Assembly (NCBI GenBank): GCA_030268105.1
Contig: BSDZ01000008.1
Location: forward strand, 2,418,001 to 2,482,000
Direction: 5' to 3'
Source: Volvox africanus
Lineage: Eukaryota > Chlorophyta > Chlorophyceae > Chlamydomonadales > Volvocaceae
DNA length: 64,000 bases
A program made the translations under genes and the position numbers. The notes beneath the pieces were generated by a model, which was given only the letters and a program-made list of their open reading frames with translations, ran no database searches and was not told the DNA's origin. This document shows positions 9,821 through 23,058 of this stretch, piece by piece (within the stretch, counting starts at the first letter, position 1; each line of letters opens with the position of its first letter).

Positions 9821-12811
9821 GACTTAATGAGCTTCAGCTCGCTCTCACAAAACGTTTTTGAGTGTGCTCATTCCCTGTAAGCGTTGTTTTATCCTGCTAG
9901 TCGTGACTGGCAAATGCTTGATGAGACGGTGCTATTATGGAAATGTTAAACAGTAAAATAAGTATTAATAATTAATTTATATTATTACACCATAGTGCCT
10001 GTATCTGAAACTTAACAGGCAATGACTGTGTACGGAAATGATAAGGGCGAATGGCTACGATGCATATCGTGAAGAATGTTTATACTCATGCTGACATGTT
10101 TGTTTATTTTATGGGTTTGAGTCAGAACCCTACAATTCTCCAAATAAATAAGTGGACGACTAATAAGGTCGAACCCGCACTATCCATAGCATCAGTTTGT
10201 AAAACAACATATCTTCAAAGTGGATAAAAAATTTCAAGCTAAGCAAGCCTTATCGATAGTGAACTCCATTGTTTGGGATTAGTTATGTAGCCCATTCATG
10301 AGTCAACCCTTCGTTAGCTTTGGAAACCCAATCTTTCCAACGCAGATAAATCCCCTGACATATTCCAGGAAAAATATTATATCTCTATGTATTTAAACTA
10401 CAAACAAATTAAATCATAGGGGATTTTGAATCGATTACGTGACCCCGCCAGTCCCCCGCTTATAAGGATTGATGTATTCGGTATTACTTTTGGTTACATA
10501 AATTTATCCTATTCATAATGAACCGTGTACTCTGCGTATCCTGGACGGGAAATTTCTAACCATCCTATGCAAGCAAGCCGGGCTCTGAAATGGAAGGGAC
10601 TGCGACTTGGATCTCGGGGCTATTGGCCCCGGCCCCTATATGACATTCCAGGTGGCAAGAGGTCGCTAAGGTGGCGTGACTGCTCCTTGATACAGCCAAC
10701 TATGGGAAATTGGGCGAGTGCATGGGATACACTTGGTGCATGTGTTACAAGATGATTACTTCTCACGATTGAGTGATCACGATTGAAGCATTAAGGAAGC
10801 TAGATAACGTCACGATGGCTGCGGCCCATTAATAAGGGATTACCGCAAATAGCTGCAGCCGTATGCGGCTGGCTAATCGCATGCTTGTTTCTTTGCGGCG
10901 AAAAAGTGCGAACTTCCGTATCATGTTGGAACTAGTCCAAGTTCTGAACCTGATCCTAAACCGCATCATCTTTTCCTTATATTGCCTTGTTGTCGCAAAG
11001 CGTAATGGATGATAGAATAAGAAAATCTGGACGTAGGAAAGCGAAGAAGCGAGGTATATCCGTAGTTTTCTCGAACGCATGCACCTTAGACACATCAAAA
11101 CGGCTTAAGGCGTCGCGAATACATGTGATACCAATGAATCCTCAATTTTTAGAGCACAAATACTAGGGTATCGGAAGCATTTTATTTTAAGTTGCATGGG
11201 CATCATCCCTCAAGCCGACGGAAATGATAAATGCAAGTGTCCTTTCCAGTCACGTCGCTGAGCAGCGCGATTCCGCAATAGCTTTAAAAGACAGGTTCTG
11301 CGGTGCCGTTATAATGGACGTTTACGTAAAGGCGCTGCCGGAATGGTGTGAAAAATGGCACCAGTTTTTTTCCTGCGAAGGCTCCGTTGCACGCCAGAAT
11401 CCTATTGAACGACATAAAATCATGCCCATTGACAGGCGCTGTCCCCCAAATACACTAACAAACACTCTCATCACAAAATTGGAGCCGTCTGGCTCCAGAG
11501 CCGTGGATGCTCGGCCGTCGTATATTGCAGATTAGAGATTACCATGGTTTCACCCGCAACCTCAGAAACCGATACGTCATTCGCTGGAAAAGCAGCATTT
11601 GCGCTTTCCACGCCGCGGTGTGCAGAAGAAAAAATTTCTGCCAATCCAAGCGATGTGCCTCAGCATCACCTTACGGTTTAAGTAAAAAAGTGCGAAGTGT
11701 TTGTGCATGTTGCTGCTGCGCAAATAATCTCATCCTATGCTATATGACTAACATGCCCGTGCTTCGACGTATATACGAATCTACATCCGTTGTTGCCTAA
11801 CGTACGCCGAAGGACTTTGCGAGGTTCGCTGCACCAACTCCAGCCCCCCTTACCCCTGTTCAGTAGCGAAGACCAGTATCACAATTGTTATTCCCTCGAG
11901 CTTCCAGCCATCTCACGTTTGGTCGGTTTGACCCAATTGCTTTCTTTGGTGGAGACTGCGAATTCTGACCTTCCCCGTCCCCAGGTGCCAGGCAAATATT
12001 TATGGGGAATGACATTTCGGGATTCGTTTTCGTCCCGTACCACATTGCTTACGTGAAGGGACGTCAAGGGGATACATGCCAGGAACGAGGGTTTGAGGTG
12101 CCGGTTACATACATTCTACCGGTTATTTGAGGGAGGAAGGGTTGGTGCGATGTTACAAATGATGCGCTTCTCAAGTAGATCCAGATCCACAGAAGTCGTC
12201 CACAAAGTCTTCCGATACGGTCAATAAAGACAAGACGAGTCAATCCAGCTGCAGAATGAAAGGTCCGCTTCACACGGCAGTCCAGCCAAGCTCTTAGGCC
12301 CAAGCGAGCTTTCAGCACGCCTCGTCGACGCGACTGGCACGTAGGCAACGCAAGTTCACGAATGGCATCACTGACAGAGTGGTATCCCCGCCGCTATAAC
12401 TACTACCGCACCACACAACACCACCAAGGCAATGCTTGGGCATCTGTGTGTGTGTGTGTCTCCGTCCAGATAATACCGCAGTCGCATACGAAACCTAGAA
12501 GGAAAAGACATCGCGGCTCTCTACCAGGACAACTCAGCCACGCAACACCTCAATGACAGGCCCCGAACGCACCTCCTCCCTCGCACTTAAGGAGGTGGTG
12601 CGCTGAGGCCCTCCCGCGAATTAAGACGGACCCCCCCCCCCTTTACATCAGGACACAGCGCCCGCCATCCTCGCCAACAGTTCATGTCATGAAGCGAGCG
12701 TTCTTTACCCCGAAGGCGAGTCACACATGCATTACTCCTGGATACGTCTCCATGTCCCAGCCCCACCTTCCCCTTATCCCCCATTTCACCGCTCACGCGC
12801 AATGAACGTCC
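9821..12811. other. Intergenic, 3 kb, with a conspicuously AT-rich block
   Basis: This lies upstream of the kinase start and downstream of the coiled-coil gene, so it probably holds the kinase promoter. From about 9,940 to 11,200 the composition is clearly more AT-rich than the flanking DNA, including a TTAATAATTAATTTATATTA-like stretch at about 9965-9985. Open frames up to about 100 codons occur near 11,224-11,800 and 12,064-12,348, but they resemble no family I know and lack a gene-like exon pattern. I found no terminal repeats that would prove a mobile element. Confidence 0.45.
12643..12647 (-). terminator. TGTAA polyadenylation signal of the coiled-coil gene
   Basis: TGTAA read on the minus strand (TTACA on plus), about 165 bases after the stop codon at 12812-12814. 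The spacing matches that seen for the MsrB and SET genes in this window. Confidence 0.45.
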
Positions 12812-15800
12812 CTACCTGGCACCCCGGCCCCAGTACGGGCTGCCCTTCTTTCCCCCGGAGCCCTCCCCCGCCTCTGCAGAGTTTACTCGGGCTGCCTTGC
12901 TCGAACCGCCCCCACCTCCACCCGGACCACTCCAGCTCACAGTGCGCCCCATGGAGCGGCTGCTGCTGGCCGGAGCCGTGCCAACATCGTACCCCCCACC
13001 GCCGTATCCTCCTCCAGGGCTGGCACCGCCGCCGCCGCCGCCGCCGCCGCCAGATACCCGGTTCGGAACCTTGGGTGGAGTGCCCAACGCGTTACCACCG
13101 CCACCTCGACGCGACAGAGGTTGCACAGTGACACTGCCGGTGTCACCGCCGGCGGCTCCGGGACCGTCCCATGCGGTCCAGGCCGCCTGCCGCCGGGACT
13201 GGGGCAGTGCGGCAGCACAGCGGCTACGTCGCAGTGCGGAGTCGTCCAGCGCCTGTTACAGACAAGATACGGGTAGGCGTAAACGGAGTTCAATCCGGCG
13301 TAATCGGCACGGAACTGGCACCGCGTCGCAGTGCTTTAGCGGTGCGTGTATGCCAGGAGCTCGTATAACTAGCCATGACAGGCCAAACCGTAGTCGCAGC
13401 TGGCTGGTTGGCTAGCCTTGGAACGGGCAACAGGAGGGTAAGGCATTTTTACGTTCGATCGCCTGTATGGGGTGGGCCCGCCACGAGCTGTAACAGTGCA
13501 AGGGATGGCTCGACGCGCTACTTAAGTGGGTGCAAGGCCCAGAGCTTGCGTGTGCGTTACGGACGGGTGAACGGATGGGTGTTGGAATGCTGCTGATCAC
13601 TGCTGTGAAGGGAGGTTATGGACATATGACATGTATTCTGGTTGAGCCGGATTGCTGCTGAAGAATCAACCTCAACATTCCGGCGCATATACCGGTATGT
13701 GTGTGTGTGTGTGGGGGGGGGGGGGGTAGTGAACAGTCAGCCGCCCACATGACAGTCTGCAGCTATCAGCGTTACAGGGTGTTAACCTATTGTACTCTGT
13801 GTGTGGTTCTATGTGCCCTCGAGTGCGTACAGCCACTCGACAATTTTGACAGAATCCCCGGTTGATTTCATGAGTCGGACATCTAACTACAGACATGAAG
13901 CATTCCCAAACGGGACGACGTGCCTGCAAGACGTCCATCAATTCGTCCATGTCGGGCGCCTGCAGGGGAGATCCTCCGGGACCCAGCACCTGTGTGCCGC
14001 CGTATGGGTTCGGCAACGGGGGCAGCATGCACTCCGCAGGCCCCACCGCAGCGGCATTCCCACCGCCGTCCGCTCCGTACACTATTCCAGCTCCAGCCCC
14101 CGCCGCTGGCGATCCCATCACGAATTCCGTATCAGTACTGCGCCGTACAAAGCTACGGGGCTGCTCGGAAGTGACACGTCGCGTCCCAGAGGAACGCGGC
14201 GTCACCGTCGCCTCTGGCTCACCGCCACCGACGCCGTTGTACGAGCTACTACCGTACGGTCCGGCGTTAAAGCGCAACGGCTCTGTTGCTTCACCGGGCG
14301 AGGTCCAGCTGGTGCCGGGAACGGGCCCAGTTCCGGTCATTACTGACCCTTGGGTCACTACAGCCGCCCTGAAGCCGCCACTACCAGCTGAACGGTCACT
14401 GCTGGGGCCGCCGCGGTGAGAAGGCTGCGGTGGCGCCGCCGATGACGTGGCGGGCGATGCGGAGGATACTAGACGGCGGTTGTTACCGCTGCCAGGAGTG
14501 TACAACGGGAAGGTGGCGGGCGACGCTGACGCGGGCACGTGCGATACCGCCTGCGCCGCCTGCTGCTGGCTGCCAACGTTATGCATCTCCCGAATGCGCT
14601 GCATGAGGTGCTTCCGCTCCGAAATCACGGCCCGAACCAGCTGCTCCACCTGGCCCCGAGCCTGCGTGTGCCGCATTAGGCGGTGGAAGGGGTTGGTCGG
14701 CGTCACCTCATTTTGAGTCGGCAGCGACAGGAGTAGTGACATCATCACACCATCACATGGCACGTAGCCCCATGGATGACTATTATGGATAACTAAAAAC
14801 GTTTTTGAGGACTAGCTTGTAAGTGGCTAGCTGCCTACGGTGAAATGGCTCTGATGAATTCGTTTTCAAGTCGAGCCCAGCCCCATCCAGAAAAGAAAGA
14901 CATGAAGGATTCCAATCAGTAACAGATGACCAGGAGTCCGAGACGATGGAAAGGGAACCGCGCTCGGTACCTAACTTTGCTGTGGTGCCTAACTGCCTGT
15001 TCATCAGCATTCCCATGCTAACACTCACCTCTCGGCCATAACAGCCGCCGCTACCGCAGCTGCTGCTGCCTCCACCACCGCTGCTGGTGCCGTCGCTGGC
15101 GCCGCCGCAGCTAGCGCTCCGGCCGCCGCCGCTGCTGCGGCCGGTGCCAACTCGTCGGTCCAACAAAGCGACCAAAAGACAGCCCTCCAGGCACGCCAGC
15201 TCTGAAACCACTGGTCGCAGCCACCCTCCCCCTGACCCCGTTGATGCCGGTGATGCACCCGGTGATTGAGGTTGGTAGCTGGCATCCACGGGGCGCTGCT
15301 GCCGTGAGGGGCTGCTGCCGGCGCCACGAGGCCGCTGTGATCGTAGCACAGTCACAAAAGGGCACAATTTGGCTCTCTTTGAGAAAATATTTCAAGCGAC
15401 ATGTGTCTCAGGTGCGCTTAGAACCCCTGGTTAGACATCGCACAAGCCACATGGCAGAGCAACGAGGAACTGGACCGTAGGACGCAGGGGTATGGATCAA
15501 CTCATCCAGGCAATGATGCCATGTCCGCCCAAAGTGATTAAAATACACTTAAGCCACGGCGGCTTTTCGTTAAACCATGATATTCCCTGAGATCCCTGTG
15601 GTCAGTGATGCAGTGATGCAGTGATGCAGTGATGCAGTGATGCATGCTTCCCATGGGATAGCTCACAACGACGTACCAGAGGGCTGGTGTCGCGTTCCAG
15701 CAGCCCCGACCCTGGCCCCGCCAGGAGCAGTTGGTGACGAGATAGAAAGGCTTCTAGCGCCGCAGCCACGCGCTCGGGCTCCGGATCCCGCAGCCGCACG

Positions 15801-18800
15801 CCCAGCGCTGCCTCTAGCTCCGAAACCACGCTCCCAGCTCCAGCGCCCCCAACGCCGCTAGCCCCGCAATCATTCCCTCCCGCGTCGCTCTCAGGTGCGG
15901 CGGCGGCCCCCTCGACGCCATTCACGCTGTCGGGGGATATAGCGGCCGTTCGATGCCGAGTTGGGCTTATCTCCCTGTCACGGTCAGCCCTGCACTGCGC
16001 CGCAGCCGAGAAAGTGGATGAGGCTGAGGAGAAGGAAGACCGGAATGAGGAAGTAGCTACGGGCTGGAAGTACCGCTCCCGCAACTCAGACAGCAACCCA
16101 ACCGCCGCTGCCACGGCCTCTTGCCGAGCCGCTGCCGACGCGGCGATGGCAGCAGTGGCAGCGGCCTCCTCAATGGCAGCCGTCGCCGCCGCTGCTGCTG
16201 CTGCTGCACCACGATATGAAACATCCCCAGCACCACCGCCGCCACCCCCGCCGCCACCGCCGCCACCCCCGCCGCCACCGCCGCCACCTCCACCGCAGCG
16301 CCACGGTGGCTCTCCGCCGCCACCACGGCGTGCCGCTGTCGTCGCCGCCGCCAGCTCCGACTCCGTGCGGCGCAGCGCGTTGCGTGCAGCCTCAAGTTCC
16401 CTCCTGCTGCCCTGAAGGACGGCCTGCTGATCTGCCGCTTCTTCCTGCGAGCATTATCGAACCCAACAAACGCCATTGACGGGACGGTCAGCTCATATGG
16501 TTCTCTCCTTCAAGGCTTCCAAAATCAGTTCCCTCCAGTTCTCAAACACAGACCGGCTGTTCTAAAACGTTCCTCACCCGTTCATCCACACGCAGCCATG
16601 CTGTACCTGGGCAAAGGATTAACCCCCGCCGCGTCAACACATGTGTCCGGGGCTAGAGGGGAAGATTACGGCACGGATGGTTAGGGTTATACTGACTGGA
16701 AGGGGTCATTATTTAGCGCGAAGGGTTTCGCGTCACCTTTGCCTTCCGCAGCTGCAGCCGCAGTCTTTCCGTCGCGTCACGAAGCCGATCATAATCCCCC
16801 ATCGTGCCCTTCAAATCGGAGCGGGTGGCGTCCAGCTGCTCGGCGAGGTCCTTGTGTGCAGAGGTGAGAGCCTGCGCGCGCGCCGGAAAAAGATACAGAG
16901 CTCACGAGCATTCTTCTCACATACCTGCTACACATTTACACATTTACAAGTATATTTCATGCACACATACATGTACGTATGCGATGGCTACGTATGAATA
17001 TGTCACGTACCGCCACGTATGCACGCCCTCAAAGAGGCATGTGGGCAGTGGGTCCAGTGATGGCCCCATTGATCAACGGATACATTCGGCGTGGAGGCCG
17101 GTTCGATGACAGAAAACGCATGGTAATCGCCGTGCAAATGATTCACCGGATGTCAAGTTTTCGTTTCATATACAAGAACCCAACCCTAAAACGCAGGACG
17201 GATCCCACACTCTTTTACGATCAAAGCCTTTAGCCCTGCTGTCGATGAACGAGAACCCACCTGCAGTTCCGCCTCCGCCGCTGCCGCGTTCGCCTCCGCC
17301 TGCTGTCGCGCAACCACGCTGTCCTCTGCTTCCTTTCGCGCCGCCTCCGCCGCGGATTTTGCCTCCGCCAGGGCAGCTCGCAAGGATTCCGCGTCATCCA
17401 TTAAGGCGGCCACGCCAGCAGGGCCCAGCCGTTGTAGGCGCTCATCTAGTCCCACCAGCTGTGCCGCCCGCTCGGCATGTGCGCGCGCAGCTGTGCAGCA
17501 AGCAGCATGGAAGCCGCCTATGGCAGCATAGGCAGCCTCCCGCATCGCTCTGAGCTCTTCACGGAAGGAGTTGCGCATGGGATCTAAATCCGCCTGTGAG
17601 AGGCATGGAGAACAGCGTTCAGGAACAGCGTTCAGCGTTACACAGAACCAGGACGCGCGGCCCAGGTACCGGTGCTTGATTGCCACCTTTTAACATGATA
17701 GCGAGAGATATTCGACCGATCAGAGTGTACAATGGGGGTCCTCAGCCGCCCAGCCAGCGCAGCGGGTGTTAAGGATGGGGGTCATGGAGAGAATGATGTG
17801 GATGTGGCCGGACGCAGCTTTGGCCCCTTGAAAGCAAGCTAATGCATATGTGTATGCATACACATATGCATTACACATGCTCACACACGTATGCACACAA
17901 CATCCCACGCGTACCTGCAGCCTCACGAGGTCCTCTGCTAGCGCGGCCAGCTCCAGCCCCACGGCCTGTGTCACCTCTCCCGCCTGGGTCGCAATTTCAT
18001 CCAGCGCCGTCGCCATCTCTGCTGCCAGATCATCTCCATGTGCGCGCACCGCCGCTATCTCTTCTCCGGCCGCCGCCAGCGCTGCCTCGTGCGTTTCCTT
18101 CACAGCCCGCACGTGCTTCTCCGCCTCGGCGCGTATCTGCGCCTTTTCTGCTTCCGCCTGCTGTGCAGCCGCCTGCCGTTGCGATTCCGCCTCCGCCACG
18201 GCGGCAGCCAACGCGGCTGCATGCGCAGCCGCTATCTCCGTCGCCTCCGCCCGCATTCGCTCCAGCTCCGCCTGCGCCTTGGCCAGTGCCTTGGCCTTGC
18301 TTTCGGCGGAATTCTGGGCGGTGGACAGGAGCTGCTTTGACAGCTACGGGGCCAAATTCAAAGGTGCAAATAGAGCCTTAGATACGACTTAAAACGCCCT
18401 TACGTGTCTCGTGATGAATAAATAACTTCAAATGCGCTTTATGACAGTTAGGTACCTCGGTAACGAGGAGGAGAGTATGACTACGTGGACACAACAATAT
18501 GTGAACAGGCAAAATATACACGCAATTTTTAGTGTTTTAGATAGGAATTGGCCCTTTTAGGTAGCAAAATTCCAGCTGCCTGACGCTGTCCCCGCAGCCT
18601 TCCCGGCTGCTATATTGCAGATCTCTGTCATGCCAAGCCCCTCCCCTTCCCTCCCTACTGTCGCCCCATGTCTCGCTCTCCCGCCGCAGTTACCCACCGC
18701 CAGCGCCCCCTTGGTCTCCCGCAGCTCCCGCGACTGCTGCCCTGACCTGCCGCTAAGCGACTTTTTCTCCTTCTCCAGATCCGCCAGCTGCCCGCGAAAT

Positions 18801-21800
18801 TTATCCAGCTGCAATATGTTCACTCGACCAGAAGGATAGGATAAACAGATAAAGTTACACTTTCATCGCCACGTTAAGCTAGTAAACGTGAGCATGGATA
18901 ACAGCACCCGAGTAATCATCCCTCTTCAACATGAACTCAGAAGGGTACATCGTTTCTGTTGAAGCCATGGGCCTCATTCGCTTAGATTCAACGTGCCTAA
19001 TCGTCGCCAGTCGGTAAGACAGTCCCCCGGTCCTGCCTTTGCCAGGGTAAATCCGGCCAGCATTGTCTCCACTTTCCGGCTAGCCGTTCTAAGACCGTCG
19101 TTTCCTACGAGCCATCATCGCCAGATTAGGCTCAAAAATTGTCCAAAGTCTTGAACGCGGATTCCAGAATCTATAACACGAATCTAGAACACGGATCCAC
19201 ACCGCTCCGCAGCATCGTGTGCTGTCAAGGCCTGTTCGTCCTTTGCTGCTGGGGCGTAGGCCCGCTCAGCTCTGCCCGCACCTGCATGCCACTTTGCCAC
19301 ATGCCGCGACACAGGCCAGACAAAGCATTAATCTCCCTGGGTAGCCACACGGGTCCCACACATTCCCAGATCCACCAACCTGGGCCTGTAGCCGCCGCTT
19401 ATCTTCCTCCAGTATCTTCCGCAGTTCCTCCGCTGCCTTTTCGCCTCGCTCCTCTGCAGCTCTCATCGCTCGAGCGTTTCGTTCCGTCAACGTCGTACGC
19501 GCGCGCTCCTCCGCCTCGCTGGCAGCCGCCGTGACAGCGTCCGCCGTGCGCTGCCTTACCACGGCAGCGATTGAATCCACGTCTAGCCGCATGTGCTCCA
19601 GTTTGGTGGAAGCTGCAGGCTCGCCAAGGATTGCGGCAAGCACCTCCTGGTGACCCAAAGAGACGGGGGCAAGGTTTGAGGAACATCAGCAAGGCACGGT
19701 GGCCTGGTGGCCTGGTAGGCTGGTGGACGTGAATGAGCCAGGCAAGACGATCAAGCACATGGCTAGAGCTGGTCCCTGCACCTGAAGTTGAGTGGTGGCA
19801 ATCTATGCCGGTTTGCCGCCTGCTGATAGAACGAGCACGCGCCAGGCGCCCCATTTCCTTATCTATAAGCTCAGCGCTGGTCTAGATGCCTAACAACCCA
19901 ATTCATGCATTGTGCCATATGGCCCACACTCAAATTTTATCAGCTTAACAACCCTACGACAGGGCCCAGCATCGGGCCAACATATTGTTTCCAGGGCTGC
20001 CCGAGGGATTGAGGGGAAGAAAGTCTCTCCCCCTGCCCCAACGAAGCCTATCCCCACCTTGAGCACCAGCCGACGGTGCGCCTCCAAATCCAACCCCGCA
20101 CCCGCCACGTTGCCCGTGTGATGGACCATCCAGGGCGCGGCCGCTTGGCCTGTCGTCGCCACCGTCGCCGCCGCTGCAGCAGCACGTGACGCGGCCGCTG
20201 CTATGTTGCCGAACCCACCGCCACCTCCGAATTTGATAGCCGGAATGATAGCCGCGCTCGATCCAGAACCAGACCCAGGTGTCGTTGCTGCCGCAGAGGG
20301 GGATCCGGACGATCCAGGCACCGCAGTGATCGGGACGGCAGCGGCCTGAGCACCGGAGCCAAATGAACTGGCGCCTCGTGATGCCGTCGTTGCACCACTG
20401 TTGCTGCTGCCAGAGCTTGTTGGGGCCCTGCTTGCTGTACCGTTGGTAACTGACGTTGGGACAGGCGAAGTGCTGCGACTGGGGTTGCTGCCGTCCGTGC
20501 CCTTGCCTCTGCCTAAACCGCCAGTGGCGGCCGCGCTCGCAGCTCCTGGCGATCGGGCACTGACATTGCCTTCGGGAGGGCTTGGATCCCGCAATGCAGC
20601 GTCCCCCAGCGCCTTACTCAGCGTAACGTCTACATCTAAGCCATCACTGCTTGCTGCCCGTGCTGCAGCAGCAGGCGCCTGCTCAAAAGCTCCGGCGCTG
20701 CCCCCAAAGCCGGCTCGGCCGCTGGAAAGAGAGAGTGCAAAACCGTTGGCAGCACCTGCGCGTGGGCTGGCGAGGCAGGCAGCGGCTGCGGGCGCAAACA
20801 CAGATGTGTCCGCGGTCAAACCTGCGAAATGTAGCGGACGAGCAGAGGACAACACACAAACCAGGAGGAGCCTCTTAAGTGGCGCAGGCTCCAGCGCGCA
20901 GGCTCCAGCTCAAGCACTGTCATGTAATGTCATGTAAAGCAATCGACCTGTGTTCCTATCAGAAAGGGGTACTGAACATGTAATAACAGATGCTGATACC
21001 TGATGCATCTGGGCTATTGTTAATTGATACGAACAAGTGCCAATTCCTAGGCCGACTCCGCTCCGACGAAGGGCGGGCAAGATGGCCCCAGATCCCCCGG
21101 ACCTACCCGAAGGCTGGGGCGCCCGCGGCGTGCCCCAGCTCAGCTTCCTAGGCAGCCTTAATGCGCCATCTGCTGCTGAGGGTGTCGGCAGGGGCCATCC
21201 ACCGGTAGCCCCAGACGCACTGAAACCTTGAAAGCCTGCAAACCGCAAGCGCAGCATGGACGGCGGCCGTGTTGGTGATAGCTTGATTAGCTTGCGGTAT
21301 GCGAGTCCTCAGGCCAGGATGCGCTAGGTGTGATATCCAAATTACGGTGAATGTACTTTGAGACAAAAGCAATCAGCGCAGGAGAACGGCAAGCGGCAAG
21401 CGGCAAGCGGCAGGTAGCAGGGACGCAGGGAAAAAGGAACATTTTCTCACCCGCTGCAGCAGGCGGGCAAACATTATCTCAGGCGGACGACTCTAGGCAG
21501 TAGCATGGATAAGATTAGCCGGCAACCTAGCCGAGGGCTGACAAACTTCCTGGAAGCTACTGACAGAAGCATGCCGTGGAAAACAGGACGCCAAAGGCAA
21601 ATTTCACGTATCGTGGCCTGCCAGTGGGCGCTCGCCCGAACTAGGTGAGACAATTAAGACCCTAAACCCCTAAGTACATGACATCTGTTTACGACGGAAA
21701 CCTCATAACATGGCCATAATGCACGCCCTCGCCTGTTGACAGTCCTGTAAGTACTGTAACGATGAAATGCAACTCCCTGAGATAGGCAGGTCCTTACGGG

Positions 21801-22544
21801 GTCTGCGTCTGTTGCTGTTTTCGGTAGCAACGCCTTTTAAAACCGCTGCTTCTGCTCTTGTTAACACATATCCCAGCAACAAGCCTGACACCGTGCCCTA
21901 TAACCCGCCGATCTGCTCTCCCCGTCCGCGCCCCACGGCGCCCGCACCGTCATGTGGAACAGCGCCAGCACCAGCCGCACCGCCTCCTAGTGCTACCCCG
22001 CTGCCAGGTGGCAGGGAGTCGAACTCAGCCGCTTGTTGCAATAGTGCTACTCGTTCCTGCCGAACAGTTGTTAACTCAGCACGAAGCGCCTGCAGGATGT
22101 GAAGGCCAGCGAGGTGCCAAGCCGACTCATTCGGTGGTAATTTTACGAAATCGGACTGACGTACGTAACGCACAAATGGCCTAAGCAGCGGAAAGTATGG
22201 CTCTGCCGGCACCCCGGGGTAAAGACGGGGTGAAAAAAACAATGTTCGTTCGTGCGATGGCACACATGTAATGTCCTGCTGTCATCAATGGACAGCAGCA
22301 CGGTAGCTTAAGATTACGGACGTTGCGACGTAGACTGCTGGTTACTTATTGTTGGACTTCGGTCCCCAGACCTCAGACCTGGGCCGCGGAACATGTAAGT
22401 AAGCGTGAAGAGCAGTTGCTCACCTCCAAGTCTAATCCCCCAAAAGCCATTCCTGGGTTCCTGCCGGAGATTTTGGGACCGACGTCCAGCTGGTGATGGA
22501 ACTTGGGTCAACGCTCTACACCATTGCAGACCAAATATAGACAT
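12812..22544 (-). CDS. Large coiled-coil protein with disordered flanks, function unknown
   Basis: I do not recognise this gene. The proposed model has 13 exons (complement): 22424-22544, 21981-22202, 21107-21235, 20058-20821, 19380-19646, 18698-18808, 17915-18331, 17261-17593, 16737-16871, 15677-16444, 15029-15334, 13924-14706 and 12812-13252. It encodes about 1,598 residues with consistent phases. Residues about 413-850 are a long Ala/Glu/Arg/Lys-rich coiled coil (for example LDKFRGQLADLEKEKKSL, HKDLAEQLDATRSDLKG and RRELEAARNALRRTESEL). Before and after it are Gly/Ser/Ala/Pro-rich, probably disordered segments, including polyglycine runs at about 16,230-16,300 and 13,028-13,052. A short helical patch reads VEQLVRAVISERKHLMQRI. 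The last 90 residues are Gly-rich. The first three exons are the least certain. The 13253-13923 intron needs a GC donor. It could be a cytoskeletal, centrosomal or flagellar scaffold, but that is only a guess from its shape. Two adjacent genes remain possible. Confidence 0.55.
15603..15642 (+). repeat. 8-bp tandem repeat (CAGTGATG), five copies
   Basis: Five perfect copies of CAGTGATG lie about 35 bases inside the intron that follows the exon ending at 15677 of the coiled-coil gene. Confidence 0.9.
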
Positions 22545-23058
22545 GTGGTTGAAGATATAATATCCTTGAGATTCATGTATATTATATTACATGTCTCTGC
22601 AAGCGTTCGACAAGCAAGTCTGAACTTGCGATATGTTGTGTAGGTTGCTCGCAAGGTAAGGTAAACCCACAATCATTACAGCTTACAAACTGGACAACCG
22701 CAATGGGGTCATGGTCGAGAAGGAAGTCCCGATTCAGTCAACGGAAAAACATATTGCCGTATCCAACAACAGTACAGAGGACCAATTGCAAACCCAAGAC
22801 CTCTGGGTGTGGTCAACCCTGCATACGGAAAATAATCAACTGGGACAATGCGACCATCCTTGAACGCGGCTGCATAGGCTCGGTTTAGCGGTAACAATAG
22901 TATTGTCGCAGTGAAACGCGATAGTTACATCCCCGCGCTCTATGTACAGCAAGCCTGTTGTGTGGAGTTTCCCACGAACGTTTTATACTGTAATCGGGAT
23001 GTGGGCAATGGGGCTGCGGAAATGCTAACTGGCTAACTGGCGGTGTCTGGGAGCGGAC
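22545..23058. promoter_or_regulatory. Divergent intergenic region, possible bidirectional promoter
   Basis: About 0.5 kb separates the proposed start of the coiled-coil gene (minus) from the PP2C start (plus), so both promoters must lie here if the first exons are right. It contains an AT-rich near-palindrome (CATGTATATTATATTACATG, about 22,574-22,593). No factor-binding site was identified. Confidence 0.4.

Noticed and set aside
12727..13415. Overlapping Pro-rich plus-strand frames
   Set aside because: These mirror the Gly-rich last exon of the coiled-coil gene on the minus strand.
16014..16415. A polyproline open frame on the plus strand
   Set aside because: It is antisense to the polyglycine region of the coiled-coil gene, whose minus-strand frame has consistent splice phases.
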